32,416 nt of DNA from an uncultured Verrucomicrobiota bacterium (GCA_903845125.1 CAIMWS010000357.1:1-32416); one strand, 5' to 3'. Counted from the first letter of the stretch, positions 17,314-25,177 are shown. A program made the numbers and translations. The notes: generated by a model from the sequence alone, not told the origin.

Positions 17314-18726
17314 CTAAAGCGTCCAGCCGTCACGGTATTTCCGCCGCACGAAGGCGTTGGCGGCCGCGTGGTTCTTCACCTGCATCTGCTCCCCGTCCCA
17401 CAGCAGCTGCTGGTTGGGGAAGCGCACCGCCAGGTTGCCCATGAGGACCATTTCCGAGAGCGGGCCGGAGTAATCGAAATTCGAGGAGGCCGGCGGGCCG
17501 CCCTTGCAGGCGCGGATCCAATCCTTCTCGTGCCCGTCCATGCCGCCCGGGATGCGCGGGATGGATTTCGGGATGCCCGCCAGGCCGCCCCGGAGCGACT
17601 CCGGGAACACCCGCGGGCTGCGCCCGTAGCAGCCGCAGATCAGCACGCCCTTCTCGCCGCGGAAGATCAGGCCGCCATCGCTGTCGCCCAGCTCCTCATC
17701 CGGCTCGAGCCCATCCGGGCGCGGCGGCATCATGCCGCCATCCCACCAGGTCAGCTTGACCGGTGGCTGGCCAGCGCGGGCGGGGAACTGGTAGCGCACA
17801 ATGGTGGAGCGGGGGAAGGTCTCGTGGCGCGGCTCGGTTTTCTTCCAGAGATCGTGCCAGTAGGTGGAGATGCAGCCCTCCACGCTGGTGGGATACTTGA
17901 GCTTCATGGCCCAGAACGCCGCGTCCAGGATGTGGCAGCCCAGGTCGCCCAGCGAGCCGGTGCCGAAGTCGCACCAGGCGCGCCAGTTGCCGGGGACATA
18001 GGCGGGATGGTAGGGACGGAAAGGAGCCGGCCCGAGCCAGCGATCCCAGTCCAGGCCGGCGGGCACCGGCGGCGTCTCCCTGGGCCGTTCCACTTCCACG
18101 CCCTGCGGCCACACCGGGCGGTTGGTCCAGGCGTCCACCTCGCGCACCGCACCGATCAGCCCGCCCTGGATCCACTCGCAGATCAGCCGGGTGCCGTCGC
18201 CGGAGTGGCCCTGGTTGCCCATCTGGGTCACGGCCTTGTGCTCGCGGGCGGCCTCGGTGAGGGTCCGCGCCTCGTGCACCGAATAAGAGAGCGGCTTCTG
18301 CACATAGACGTGCTTGCCCGCGCGCATCGCCGCCATGGCGATCATGGCGTGGGTGTGATCGGGGGTAGCCACGATGACGGCCTCGATGTCTTTCTGCTGC
18401 TCGAGCATTTCCCGGAAATCGCGGTAAACCTTCGCGCCCGGGTGGGCGCGGAAGGTCTTGGCGGCGTAATTCTGGTCCACATCGCACAGGGCCACGATGT
18501 TCTCCGCGGCGCATTGCCGGAGGTTGCTGCCCCCCATGCCGCCCACGCCGATCCCGGCGATATTGAGTTTTTGGCCTGGCGTTTGCCCGTCCGCGGCCAG
18601 GGTGAACACGGCGGGCGCCACGGTGATGGCCGAGGAAGCCAGGACGGAATTTTTCAAGAACTGGCGGCGAGTGGCCGCCCGGCCAGGCAGGCTGCCGACC
18701 GTGGTTTTTTCACAGGTTTTCATCAT
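17314..18726 (-). CDS. Tat-exported Gfo/Idh/MocA-family oxidoreductase
   Basis: A 470-residue NAD(P)-dependent sugar oxidoreductase-type protein. It begins with a twin-arginine signal (TRRQFLKNS, residues 19-27, followed by SAITVAPAVFTLA). The Rossmann fold (LNIAGIGVGGMGG, about 54-66), the TPDHTHA motif (121-127) and the VQKPLS motif (142-147, Lys144 as the EKP-type lysine) are intact. The C-terminal half has the long insertions seen in the Verrucomicrobia/Planctomycetes exported subfamily (WLGPAPFRPYHPAYVPGNWR, GSLGDLGCHILDAAFWAM). Exported members may carry a tightly bound cofactor into the periplasm; their substrates are mostly unknown. It lies 40 nt downstream of the secreted TIM-barrel gene and 75 nt upstream of uxuA, consistent with an operon. 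It could oxidise, reduce or epimerise a sugar released by the neighbouring hydrolases. Confidence 0.9.
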   Translation of the reverse strand: MMKTCEKTTVGSLPGRAATRRQFLKNSVLASSAITVAPAVFTLAADGQTPGQKLNIAGIGVGGMGGSNLRQCAAENIVALCDVDQNYAAKTFRAHPGAKVYRDFREMLEQQKDIEAVIVATPDHTHAMIAMAAMRAGKHVYVQKPLSYSVHEARTLTEAAREHKAVTQMGNQGHSGDGTRLICEWIQGGLIGAVREVDAWTNRPVWPQGVEVERPRETPPVPAGLDWDRWLGPAPFRPYHPAYVPGNWRAWCDFGTGSLGDLGCHILDAAFWAMKLKYPTSVEGCISTYWHDLWKKTEPRHETFPRSTIVRYQFPARAGQPPVKLTWWDGGMMPPRPDGLEPDEELGDSDGGLIFRGEKGVLICGCYGRSPRVFPESLRGGLAGIPKSIPRIPGGMDGHEKDWIRACKGGPPASSNFDYSGPLSEMVLMGNLAVRFPNQQLLWDGEQMQVKNHAAANAFVRRKYRDGWTL

Positions 18727-18766
18727 TGGATACAGGGTTGTTTGGTAAGTGGCCGGGTGCGGCCGT

Positions 18767-19636
18767 TTAAAATTTCCGCCACGCGGCCAGGGAGCGCCGC
18801 AGGTTTTCTTTTTGGTCGCCCTGGAGGTTGTAGCCTTGCAGGCCCACCGGGCCGGTGTAGCCGATCTCGCGCAGGCGGCGCACGAAGCCGCCCACGTCGT
18901 AGCTGCCGCGGTCCAGGGTCTGGATCAATTGCCGCCAATCCATTTTCCGGGTGTCGCCGCTGTCCGCCCCGTTGATGCTCACAAAAAACAGGCGCGGCAG
19001 CGCCTGCTTGAGCACCGGCAGGGGATCGCGGTCCCCCTCCACCTTGAGCCAGTGGCAGAGGTTGAAGGTGACGCCCACACCCGGGCGGTCCAGCTGGTCC
19101 GCCAGCCGCAGCCCATCCTCCACCCGCTCGGCCCAGAATCCGGCGTGCGGGTAAAGCGCGATCTTCACCCCGCGCGGCTCCGCGTAATCGGCGATCTCGC
19201 GCAGCCGGGCCAGCGCCACCGCATCCCCGGCGGGGGAGGAAAGGGGAAAGGCCTGGCCGTCCCGGGTGACTTTGACCGGGGCGATCCACAGCGCGCCGCC
19301 GCTGCCCTGGAGGTCGTCGATGAGCTGGCGCAACGGGGCGGTCAGCGCGTTGGTCGCGGCGTCGAACTGCGGGGTCAGGTAGGTGTTGTAGAGCTTCAAG
19401 CCGCGGGCCTGCAGTTCGTGGATGACCGGCGCCACGCTGTAGCCGCTGGCGCTCAAGCCGTCGTAGCCGAGTTCCTTCAGCGTGGCCGCCAGTTCGGCGG
19501 GCGGCAGCTTCAGGCAATTCTCAAAGGCGAAGAACGGCGGCCGGGCCGGCCTGGCGGCAGCAGTTTCCGCCGCCCGCAGCCCGGTGGCCGAGAGCCACAT
19601 TAAAGAGGTGATGACCGCGATACCTGTTTTCATCAT
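18767..19636 (-). CDS. Secreted sugar-phosphate-isomerase/epimerase-like TIM-barrel protein
   Basis: A 289-residue protein of the xylose-isomerase-like TIM-barrel superfamily with an N-terminal signal peptide (residues 1-22, ending GLRAAET). Recognisable strands are LGYDGLSASGY, GVKIALYPHAGFW, VGVTFNLCHWLKVEG, LFFVSINGAD and GYTGPVGLQGYN. Two positions that usually hold metal-binding Glu in sugar isomerases appear as Tyr162 (ALYPH) and Gln267 (GLQGY), while His164, His195 and Asp225 remain. Either the metal site is altered or the protein binds rather than converts sugar. The same wording is common in exported relatives from Planctomycetes and Verrucomicrobia, so this is a subfamily trait rather than decay. 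It is the first gene of the eight-gene minus-strand series; the start at 19636 gives the signal peptide directly. Confidence 0.82.
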   Translation of the reverse strand: MMKTGIAVITSLMWLSATGLRAAETAAARPARPPFFAFENCLKLPPAELAATLKELGYDGLSASGYSVAPVIHELQARGLKLYNTYLTPQFDAATNALTAPLRQLIDDLQGSGGALWIAPVKVTRDGQAFPLSSPAGDAVALARLREIADYAEPRGVKIALYPHAGFWAERVEDGLRLADQLDRPGVGVTFNLCHWLKVEGDRDPLPVLKQALPRLFFVSINGADSGDTRKMDWRQLIQTLDRGSYDVGGFVRRLREIGYTGPVGLQGYNLQGDQKENLRRSLAAWRKF

Positions 19637-19875
19637 ATATGCCTGGATCTTTGCTCCACTTGGTTCCGCCATGGCCGCGCCGCATCCCGTCCGCTCCCCG
19701 GTTCCCATCCCGGCGGTGTTCCGGCGCCGGCGGCCCCGTTCCGGTTCATGGCGATCCACCGTTGTTACACCTTTAGGGCGGCGCCGTAAACATCCTTTTT
19801 CAGCGTGGTGTTCCGCCCGGCCACACCGCTTTGGCAGCCGGCTGGCCGGAGCGCAAGCCAGGGTCTGGAAAAAGT

Positions 19876-19904
19876 TTGCGGAACGGCCGGATTGCTGCTA
19901 TAAA
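19876..19904 (+). promoter_or_regulatory. Sigma70-like promoter of the radical SAM operon
   Basis: TTGCGG (19876-19881) and TATAAA (19899-19904) are separated by an ideal 17-bp spacer. The predicted transcription start is about 19911, roughly 80 nt before the first radical SAM gene and only a few bases before the ATG of a small ORF at 19914. This is the best-matching promoter that I found in the window. No operator-like palindrome overlaps it. Confidence 0.6.
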
Positions 19905-19913
19905 ATGGACCAT

Positions 19914-19997
19914 ATGAAAGCCCCGGGGATTAATTCAAGCCAGGGCGCGGCCAGGCAAGGCTGTGCCCGCCGGGCAGGCGTGGAGGAGGCCGCATGA
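19914..19997 (+). CDS. Possible 27-aa leader or precursor peptide ORF
   Basis: A 27-codon frame starts at an ATG nine bases after the -10 box and ends in a TGA that overlaps the ATG of the first radical SAM gene (ATGA, 19994-19997). The peptide begins MKAPGINSSQGAARQGCARR and then has a short acidic Ala-rich end (GVEEAA). It is small, Gly/Ala/Arg-rich and has one Cys (residue 17). It could be a ribosomally made precursor for the radical SAM enzymes, a translational-coupling leader, or a chance frame in GC-rich DNA, since its codons contain the GGAGGAGG ribosome site. No known precursor family is recognised. An in-frame ATG at 19905 lies upstream of the likely transcription start. Confidence 0.3.
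   Translation: MKAPGINSSQGAARQGCARRAGVEEAA
19982..19989 (+). promoter_or_regulatory. Strong Shine-Dalgarno sequence for the first radical SAM gene
   Basis: GGAGGAGG ends 4 nt before the ATG at 19994. Most other starts in this window lack a purine-rich site, so this one is unusual and fixes the start of the operon's first large gene. Confidence 0.75.
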
Positions 19998-21016
19998 GCT
20001 TTGTCTGGAATTACCTTCGGAACCTGGGCGACCTGTGGGCAGGCCGCGAGCCGGTCCGGCCACTCCTGTTCTCCTACTATGTCACGCATCGCTGCCATTT
20101 GAACTGCCGCTACTGCTGCGACGGCGATGGCAAACGCTTCCGCGAGGATGCCGTCCCCGAGCTCGACACCGCGCAGGCCCGGCAGCTGCTCTCCCGGCTG
20201 CACCCGGCCGGGGACACGCTGGACCTGACCGGCGGGGAGCCGCTGGTCCGGGACGACCTGGAGGAAATCCTCGCCCACGCCCGGGCGCTGGGCTTCCGCA
20301 CGGTGCTGAACACCAAGGGGTCCGGCCTCGAAAACCGGCCCGAAATCACCCGGCTGACCGAGGTGCTGGTGCTCAGCATCGACACCCTGGATCCCGGCGA
20401 GCTGGCCCGGGTGCTGGGCCGGCCGGTCCCGGCCGCGGAACAGGTTTTGGCGGCGCTGCATTACGCGGTGGCGAAGCGCCGGGAAACGGGCCTGAAAGTG
20501 GTGCTGGCGGCGGTGGCCACCCCGGAGAACCTGGCGGGGGTTTTCAAAGTGCTCCAGTTTGCGATGGATCACGCGCTGGGCTTCCAACTGTCGCCCGAGA
20601 TCGTGGGGACCCGGGTGCACCCGGCCTTGCGCGGGAATCCCGAATACCGGCGGCTGGTGGAGGAAACGCTGCGGATGAAGCGCACCCGGCGCGGAGTGCT
20701 GGGCGTGCCCGAATACCTGGCGGGCATCCGGGATTTCGGCTCGTTCGAGTGCCACCCGCTGCTGATGCCGGTGATCCGGCCGGATGGCCGGATGTATTAT
20801 CCGTGCCTGGAATCGAAGCAGGCGGAGATCAATCTGTTGGACCACGAAAACTATGGGGCGGCCCTGGCGGCGGCCCAGCGGCGCCAGGGCCGGCTCCCCG
20901 GCTGCCGGGACTGCTGCCACCTGTTCTGCCACATGGCGCTCTCGTTGCTGCAGGCCCATCCGCTCTCGGCCTGGCGGGAGCTGAAACATTGGAACACCCG
21001 CTATGAACCTGTTTGA
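19994..21016 (+). CDS. Radical SAM protein with SPASM-like C-terminus (rSAM1)
   Basis: A 340-residue cytoplasmic radical SAM enzyme. The [4Fe-4S]/SAM motif is CHLNCRYC (Cys34, Cys38, Cys41) with an extra Cys42, followed by TGGEPL (79-84). The C-terminal region carries six further cysteines (C253, C271, C304, C307, C308, C312) in a SPASM/twitch-like layout, including ECHPLLMPVIRPDGRMYYPC and GCRDCCHLFCH. This suggests one or two auxiliary Fe-S clusters. Such enzymes modify peptides, sugars, lipids or cofactors; the substrate is not evident. It is the first large gene of a tightly overlapping operon: its TGA lies 14 nt inside the next radical SAM gene. A strong Shine-Dalgarno site supports the start. 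The reaction is unknown; the fold is secure. Confidence 0.92.
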   Translation: MSFVWNYLRNLGDLWAGREPVRPLLFSYYVTHRCHLNCRYCCDGDGKRFREDAVPELDTAQARQLLSRLHPAGDTLDLTGGEPLVRDDLEEILAHARALGFRTVLNTKGSGLENRPEITRLTEVLVLSIDTLDPGELARVLGRPVPAAEQVLAALHYAVAKRRETGLKVVLAAVATPENLAGVFKVLQFAMDHALGFQLSPEIVGTRVHPALRGNPEYRRLVEETLRMKRTRRGVLGVPEYLAGIRDFGSFECHPLLMPVIRPDGRMYYPCLESKQAEINLLDHENYGAALAAAQRRQGRLPGCRDCCHLFCHMALSLLQAHPLSAWRELKHWNTRYEPV

Positions 21017-22034
21017 CACCTGCCGCCAGGAGCTGCATTACCAATACCGGTGCCTGCGGCTGGCCACCGGCTTCCTGGCCCGCCGCTTTATCAACTGCAA
21101 TCTCCAGCTCACCTACCGGTGCAATTTCAAATGCCAGATCTGCGATTTCTGGAAAACCGAGCATGACCCGGCGGCGGAGCTTTCGCTCGCGGACATCCGG
21201 CAGATCGGCCGCCAGCTGAGGCGCCTGGGCACCCTCATCATTTCCCTGGCCGGGGGGGAGCCGCTGATCCGCGAGGACTTGTGCGATATCATCAAGATCC
21301 TCAACGAGGAGAATCATTTCCCCATCCTCATCACCAACGGCTGGTTCGTGGACGCCCAGGTGGCCCGGGACATCCTCCAGGCCGGGCTGCAGGAGATCTC
21401 GGTCTCCATCGATTACCGGGATCCGGCCAGACACGACGCGCAGCGGGGCCGCCCCGGATCCTGGGAACGCGCGGTGCGCGCGCTGGAGCTGTTCCATAAA
21501 CACCGCCCGGACCGCCGCAACCGGGTGCACCTGATCAGCGTGCTGCTGGACGACAACCTGGAGGACGTGGAGCCGTTGATCCAGCTGGCGCGCGAGCTGG
21601 GCGTCACGTACATGGTGAATTTGTATTCCTGGAACCGGGGCACGAAAACCCGGCGGCTGCCGGAGCGCTCGGTGACGGAGCACCTGCTGGGGCTCAAGCG
21701 CCAGTATCCCGAGTTTGTGACGCTGACCTCCTACCTGGAGCGCATGGACCAGGCGATCTCCACGGGCGGGATCGGCAACTGCCAGACGGGCCGGCTGCTG
21801 CTGAACATTGACCACCGCGGCCAGGTTTCGCGCTGCACCGAGCGGCTGGAGGAGCCGGTGGGCAACATCCTGTCCGACGACATCCTCGAGCTGCGCCGCC
21901 GGCTGTGGCACGTGGCGGACACGCAGCCATGCGCCCAGTGCTGGACCTCCTGCCGGGGATTCGCCGAGAGCATGTTCCAGCCACCGCGGTGGCGGCAACT
22001 GCGTGAATTCCTCCATTCCGTGAAGCCGCATTGA
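21003..22034 (+). CDS. Radical SAM protein with SPASM-like C-terminus (rSAM2)
   Basis: A 343-residue radical SAM enzyme distinct from rSAM1. The cluster motif CNFKCQIC has Cys40, Cys44 and Cys47, and is followed by DFWK and AGGEPL (83-88). The C-terminal cysteines C260, C278, C310, C313 and C317 (GNCQTGRLLLNIDHRGQVSRC, CAQCWTSC) match a SPASM or twitch auxiliary-cluster domain. A predicted amphipathic or weakly hydrophobic segment near residues 15-32 (YRCLRLATGFLARRF) precedes the barrel and might favour membrane association. The gene overlaps rSAM1 by 14 nt and shares one base with the aminotransferase start (TGATG), so translation is coupled. The product class is secure; the substrate is unknown. 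It likely acts in the same pathway as rSAM1, rSAM3 and the aminotransferase. Confidence 0.92.
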   Translation: MNLFDTCRQELHYQYRCLRLATGFLARRFINCNLQLTYRCNFKCQICDFWKTEHDPAAELSLADIRQIGRQLRRLGTLIISLAGGEPLIREDLCDIIKILNEENHFPILITNGWFVDAQVARDILQAGLQEISVSIDYRDPARHDAQRGRPGSWERAVRALELFHKHRPDRRNRVHLISVLLDDNLEDVEPLIQLARELGVTYMVNLYSWNRGTKTRRLPERSVTEHLLGLKRQYPEFVTLTSYLERMDQAISTGGIGNCQTGRLLLNIDHRGQVSRCTERLEEPVGNILSDDILELRRRLWHVADTQPCAQCWTSCRGFAESMFQPPRWRQLREFLHSVKPH

Positions 22035-23413
22035 TGAACTCCGCAGCCGCCATCCCCCCCCCGAGCGCCGCCGGGACCCGGCAAAGCGCGCACGCGCTCT
22101 GGCGGCGGTTCGTCAACCCGGACTACGTGAAGCTGCTGGAGGCCTTTGATTTCGGGCGCCGCTTTACCTGGGCGCAAGGCACCCGGCTGCGGGATGACGA
22201 GGGCCGAGAATACACCGATTTCCTGGCCGGCTACGGCGTGCACAACGTGGGGCACAACCACCCGCGGCTGGTGGCGCGCCTGCGGGAGGCGCTGGCGAGC
22301 GGCGAGCCGTCCATGCTGAACGTGGATGCGCCCCTGGCGGCAGGCCGGCTGGCGGAGCGGCTGAATGCATTGACCCATCCGGACCTGTGCCGGGCGGCCT
22401 TCGCCTCGAGCGGCGCGGAGGCGGTGGAGATCGCCATCAAAGCCGCCCGGGCGGCCACCCGCCGGCCCGGCCTGCTCGCGTGCGCCGGGGCCTACCACGG
22501 GCTGACCACCGGGGCGCTGGCGCTCCAGCAGGAGCCCGCCCACACCAGGGCCTTCGGCCCGCTGCTGCCCGGGGCCGAGCAGGTGCCGTTCGGAGACACG
22601 GCGGCGCTGGAGGAAGCCTGCGCCCGGCTCCAGCCGGCGGCGTTTTTTGTGGAGCCGGTCCAGGGCGAGGGAGGCATCCGCGCCGCGCCGCCGGGCTACC
22701 TGGAAGCAGCGGGCCGGATCTGCCGGGCCGGCGGCTGTCTCCTGGTGGTGGATGAGATCCAGACCGGCCTGGGCCGGACGGGGGCGGATTTCGCCACCGA
22801 TTTCGACCGCGTGGCGCCGGACATCCTGCTGGTGGGCAAGGCGCTGAGCGGCGGCCTGGTGCCGGTGGCGGCCGCCTTGATGAACGCCCGCACCTGGTCC
22901 CGGGCCTTCTCCGGGCCGGAGCGCTGCCACGGATGCGCCTCCACCTTTGCCGCCGGGCGCCTGGCCATGGTGGCCGGCCTGGAAACCCTCAACGTGCTGC
23001 AGGAGGAAGACCTGGCCGCGCGTGCCCGCGCCCAGGGCGGGTGGTTCCTGGACCGCCTGCAGGACCTGGCCCGGCGGCACCCGGTGATCCGGAGCGTCCG
23101 GGGCTGCGGCTTGTTTTTGGGGATCGAATTCCAGCCCGCCTCGGGCTGGCTCTCCAAAGTGGTGCCGCGGTGGGCCCGCCAGCAGCTGTTCACGCAGGTG
23201 GTAGCCGCCGTCCTGCTACGGGATCACGGCCTCCTCACCCAGGCGTGCGGCCGGGCGCCCGCCGTGCTGCGGATCGAGCCGCCGCTCGTCATCACCCGGG
23301 CGGAGATCGATGGCTTCGTGGCGGCGCTGGACCAGGTGCTGGCCGGGTATCCATCCCCCGGCTCGGCCATCGCGGCGGCCTTTCGGAAAACCATTCTGAA
23401 GGGGGATCTTTGA
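22034..23413 (+). CDS. Class III PLP-dependent aminotransferase
   Basis: A 459-residue fold-type I aminotransferase of class III (the acetylornithine/GABA aminotransferase group). Visible features are the substrate-loop region DFLAGYGVHNVGHNHPRLV (62-80), the phosphate-binding SSGAEAVE (125-132), AYHG (153-156), EPVQGEGG (207-214), the PLP-ring aspartate in VVDEIQTGLGRTG (Asp240) and the Schiff-base lysine in LVGKALSGG (Lys269). The later STF motif is also present (HGCASTFAAGR). It would install an amine on an aldehyde or ketone, or the reverse, using an amino-acid donor. The ATG at 22034 is chosen over the TTG at 22031. Lying between radical SAM genes rather than in amino-acid biosynthesis genes, it probably aminates a pathway intermediate; this is inference. 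Confidence 0.93.
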   Translation: MNSAAAIPPPSAAGTRQSAHALWRRFVNPDYVKLLEAFDFGRRFTWAQGTRLRDDEGREYTDFLAGYGVHNVGHNHPRLVARLREALASGEPSMLNVDAPLAAGRLAERLNALTHPDLCRAAFASSGAEAVEIAIKAARAATRRPGLLACAGAYHGLTTGALALQQEPAHTRAFGPLLPGAEQVPFGDTAALEEACARLQPAAFFVEPVQGEGGIRAAPPGYLEAAGRICRAGGCLLVVDEIQTGLGRTGADFATDFDRVAPDILLVGKALSGGLVPVAAALMNARTWSRAFSGPERCHGCASTFAAGRLAMVAGLETLNVLQEEDLAARARAQGGWFLDRLQDLARRHPVIRSVRGCGLFLGIEFQPASGWLSKVVPRWARQQLFTQVVAAVLLRDHGLLTQACGRAPAVLRIEPPLVITRAEIDGFVAALDQVLAGYPSPGSAIAAAFRKTILKGDL

Positions 23414-24621
23414 TGATCTGGGCCGATCGCATCAAGGTGATGTGGCGTTCCCTGGCTTGCCCGGAGGCCTGGACCCTGCCGCCCCGGCAGTCGCTCGGCT
23501 TGCTGAAATACCTTCGCCACACGCGCCCGGTCTGGCACGCCGGCCGGGCGGAGCTGAACGCCTATTCGCCGCCGGTGGGCGGGGCCGGCTACGGGCGCTA
23601 CCTGCGCGGGCTCCACCGGATGCACCACGGGCAGTGGACACCCCTGGTGGCGCACCTGTCGGTCACGGACCGCTGCCCCAATGCCTGCGCCCGCTGCTCG
23701 AACCTGACCCACACCCAGGCCGATCCGCCGCTGGAGCCCCTCGTCCAGGCCATCGCCCAGCTCCGGGCCGCCGGCACCGCGCGGCTCGCCTTCACCGGTG
23801 GCGAACCGCTCCTGCGGGGTGACCTGGAGCCATTGGTGGCCGCCGCCCGGGACCTGGCGCCGCTGCTGTTCACCACCGGCCACGGGCTGGATGCGCGCCG
23901 GGCCCAGGCCTTGCACGCCGCCGGGCTCTCGGCCATCTTCATCAGCCTCGACCATCACGACGCCGGGGAGCACGACCGCCTCCGCCGCCGGCCCGGGGCT
24001 TTCCGCGAGGCGTGCGCCGCCATCCGCCTTGGCCGGGAGGCCGGGCTCTACACGGCCGCCCAGGCGGTGGTGGAATCCCCGCTGCTCCCGGAGGGGGAGC
24101 TGGACCGTTTCCTCGACTTTTGCCAGGAGTTGGGCGCGCAGGAGGTGATGCTGCTGGAGCCGGTGCCAGTCGGCCACCGGCCGGGCCAGGCGACGGCGGC
24201 GGACCCGGCCACCCGCGCCCGGCTGGCGGCCCTGCACCGGCGCTCGGCCCGGGACGCCACGCTGCCCAAGGTCACCGCGATGTCCTGGCTGGAAAGCCCG
24301 GAATGCCTCGGATGCCAGGCCGGTTTCACCTTCCTGTATATCAACACGCAGGGGGAGGTGTTCCCGTGCGATTTCGTGCCGGCCTCCTTCGGCAATATCT
24401 TCGAGCTGGGGATCGGGGAAATCCAGGCGCGGATGGTGCGGCAGCTGAGGTCGCCCGCCCGGGGCTGCCTGGCGCTGCGCCTGCACGAGGCCACCGGCCC
24501 GGACCGCGCGCTGCCCCTCCCGTGGGACCAGACGCAGGCCTGGCTCGCGGATTACCAGCCGGGACCGCTGCCGGACCTGGTGCGCCAACTTAATCATGGA
24601 CACGGACCACCAGCCTCCTAG
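23413..24621 (+). CDS. Radical SAM protein (rSAM3)
   Basis: A 402-residue radical SAM enzyme with an N-terminal extension of about 80 residues before the motif CPNACARC (Cys88, Cys92, Cys95). TGGEPL (128-133) follows. Toward the C-terminus C297, C300, C318 and C351 (ECLGC, FLYINTQGEVFPCDF, RGC) look like ligands of an auxiliary cluster in a SPASM/twitch-like domain. The extension is basic and aromatic (KVMWRSLACPEAW, YLRHTRPVW, YGRYLRGLHRMHHGQW) and may bind the partner substrate. The ATG shares its A with the TGA of the aminotransferase gene, and the acyltransferase gene begins 26 nt before its end. The substrate is unknown. It is not a close copy of rSAM1 or rSAM2, so three different reactions are likely. 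Confidence 0.92.
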   Translation: MIWADRIKVMWRSLACPEAWTLPPRQSLGLLKYLRHTRPVWHAGRAELNAYSPPVGGAGYGRYLRGLHRMHHGQWTPLVAHLSVTDRCPNACARCSNLTHTQADPPLEPLVQAIAQLRAAGTARLAFTGGEPLLRGDLEPLVAAARDLAPLLFTTGHGLDARRAQALHAAGLSAIFISLDHHDAGEHDRLRRRPGAFREACAAIRLGREAGLYTAAQAVVESPLLPEGELDRFLDFCQELGAQEVMLLEPVPVGHRPGQATAADPATRARLAALHRRSARDATLPKVTAMSWLESPECLGCQAGFTFLYINTQGEVFPCDFVPASFGNIFELGIGEIQARMVRQLRSPARGCLALRLHEATGPDRALPLPWDQTQAWLADYQPGPLPDLVRQLNHGHGPPAS

Positions 24622-25177
24622 CCCGGATCTCCGGGAAGCCAGCCAGCGGCTGCGCGCGTTCCGGCTGGGTCAAACCGGCGGGCGGCTGTTCACCCAGCCC
24701 ACCGGCCACCCTTCCGGCCCCACCGGCTTCTGCTACTGCGAGGATTCCTGGGCGCGCGCCGCCGGCTTCCACGCGAAGGCCGTCTTCCTGGCGCTGGCGC
24801 TCAAATCGCCGGTGAACCGGTTCAAGCTCTGGGCGCTGCGGCGGCTGGGCGCCCGGGTGGCCGGGCAGGTTTACCTTTCGCACGGGGTGTGGATCGATCC
24901 GCTGTTCCCCGAATTGCTCACCATCGAGGACCGGGTGTTTTTCGGGATGGGCGCCCGGGTCTTCACCCACGAGTTCCGCATCGACGAGTTCCGCGCCGGC
25001 CGGGTGACAATCCGCACCGGGGCCTTCATCGGCGCGTTTGCCGTCATCCCCTGCGGCATCGAGATCGGCGCGCACGCGGTGGTGGCGGCCGGCGCCGTGG
25101 CCCATCGCGATGTGCCGCCCGGGCACACGCTGATCCCCGGCTTGGCGCGGGTGGTGCGGGGAGGGCGCCAGCCATGA
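24596..25177 (+). CDS. Left-handed beta-helix (hexapeptide-repeat) acyltransferase
   Basis: A 193-residue acyltransferase of the LbH type. Hexapeptide-like turns run from about residue 88 to 180 (ARVAGQVYLSHGVWIDPLFPELLTI, VTIRTGAFIGAFAVIPCGIEIGAHAVVAAGAVAHRDVPPG). A probable catalytic His125 lies in VFTHEF. Family members usually form trimers and move an acetyl or acyl group from CoA or ACP onto a sugar hydroxyl or amine. The N-terminal 80 residues, with a mildly hydrophobic helix (KAVFLALALK), are not part of the repeat. The gene overlaps rSAM3 by 26 nt and shares ATGA with rSAM4. In this context acylation of an amine made by the neighbouring aminotransferase is an attractive but unproven idea. 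Confidence 0.88.
   Translation: MDTDHQPPSPDLREASQRLRAFRLGQTGGRLFTQPTGHPSGPTGFCYCEDSWARAAGFHAKAVFLALALKSPVNRFKLWALRRLGARVAGQVYLSHGVWIDPLFPELLTIEDRVFFGMGARVFTHEFRIDEFRAGRVTIRTGAFIGAFAVIPCGIEIGAHAVVAAGAVAHRDVPPGHTLIPGLARVVRGGRQP

Larger units (their letters stand above)
19637..19993. other. Divergent intergenic region between the glycan series and the radical SAM operon
   Basis: This 357-bp region separates the minus-strand glycan genes from the plus-strand radical SAM genes. Its right end holds a clear plus-strand promoter (19876-19904), a possible 27-codon ORF (19914-19997) and a strong Shine-Dalgarno sequence. For the minus strand I found only weak candidates, for example a TTTACG-like box near 19785, and would not call a promoter. 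I saw no tRNA, riboswitch or convincing terminator hairpin. Confidence 0.6.

Noticed and set aside
14059..18975. A very long plus-strand open frame (over 1600 codons) opposite four minus-strand genes
   Set aside because: It is antisense to clear genes (esterase, barrel protein, uxuA, Gfo/Idh/MocA). Its translation is Arg/Gly/Pro-rich without domains, which is expected from codon bias in high-GC DNA.
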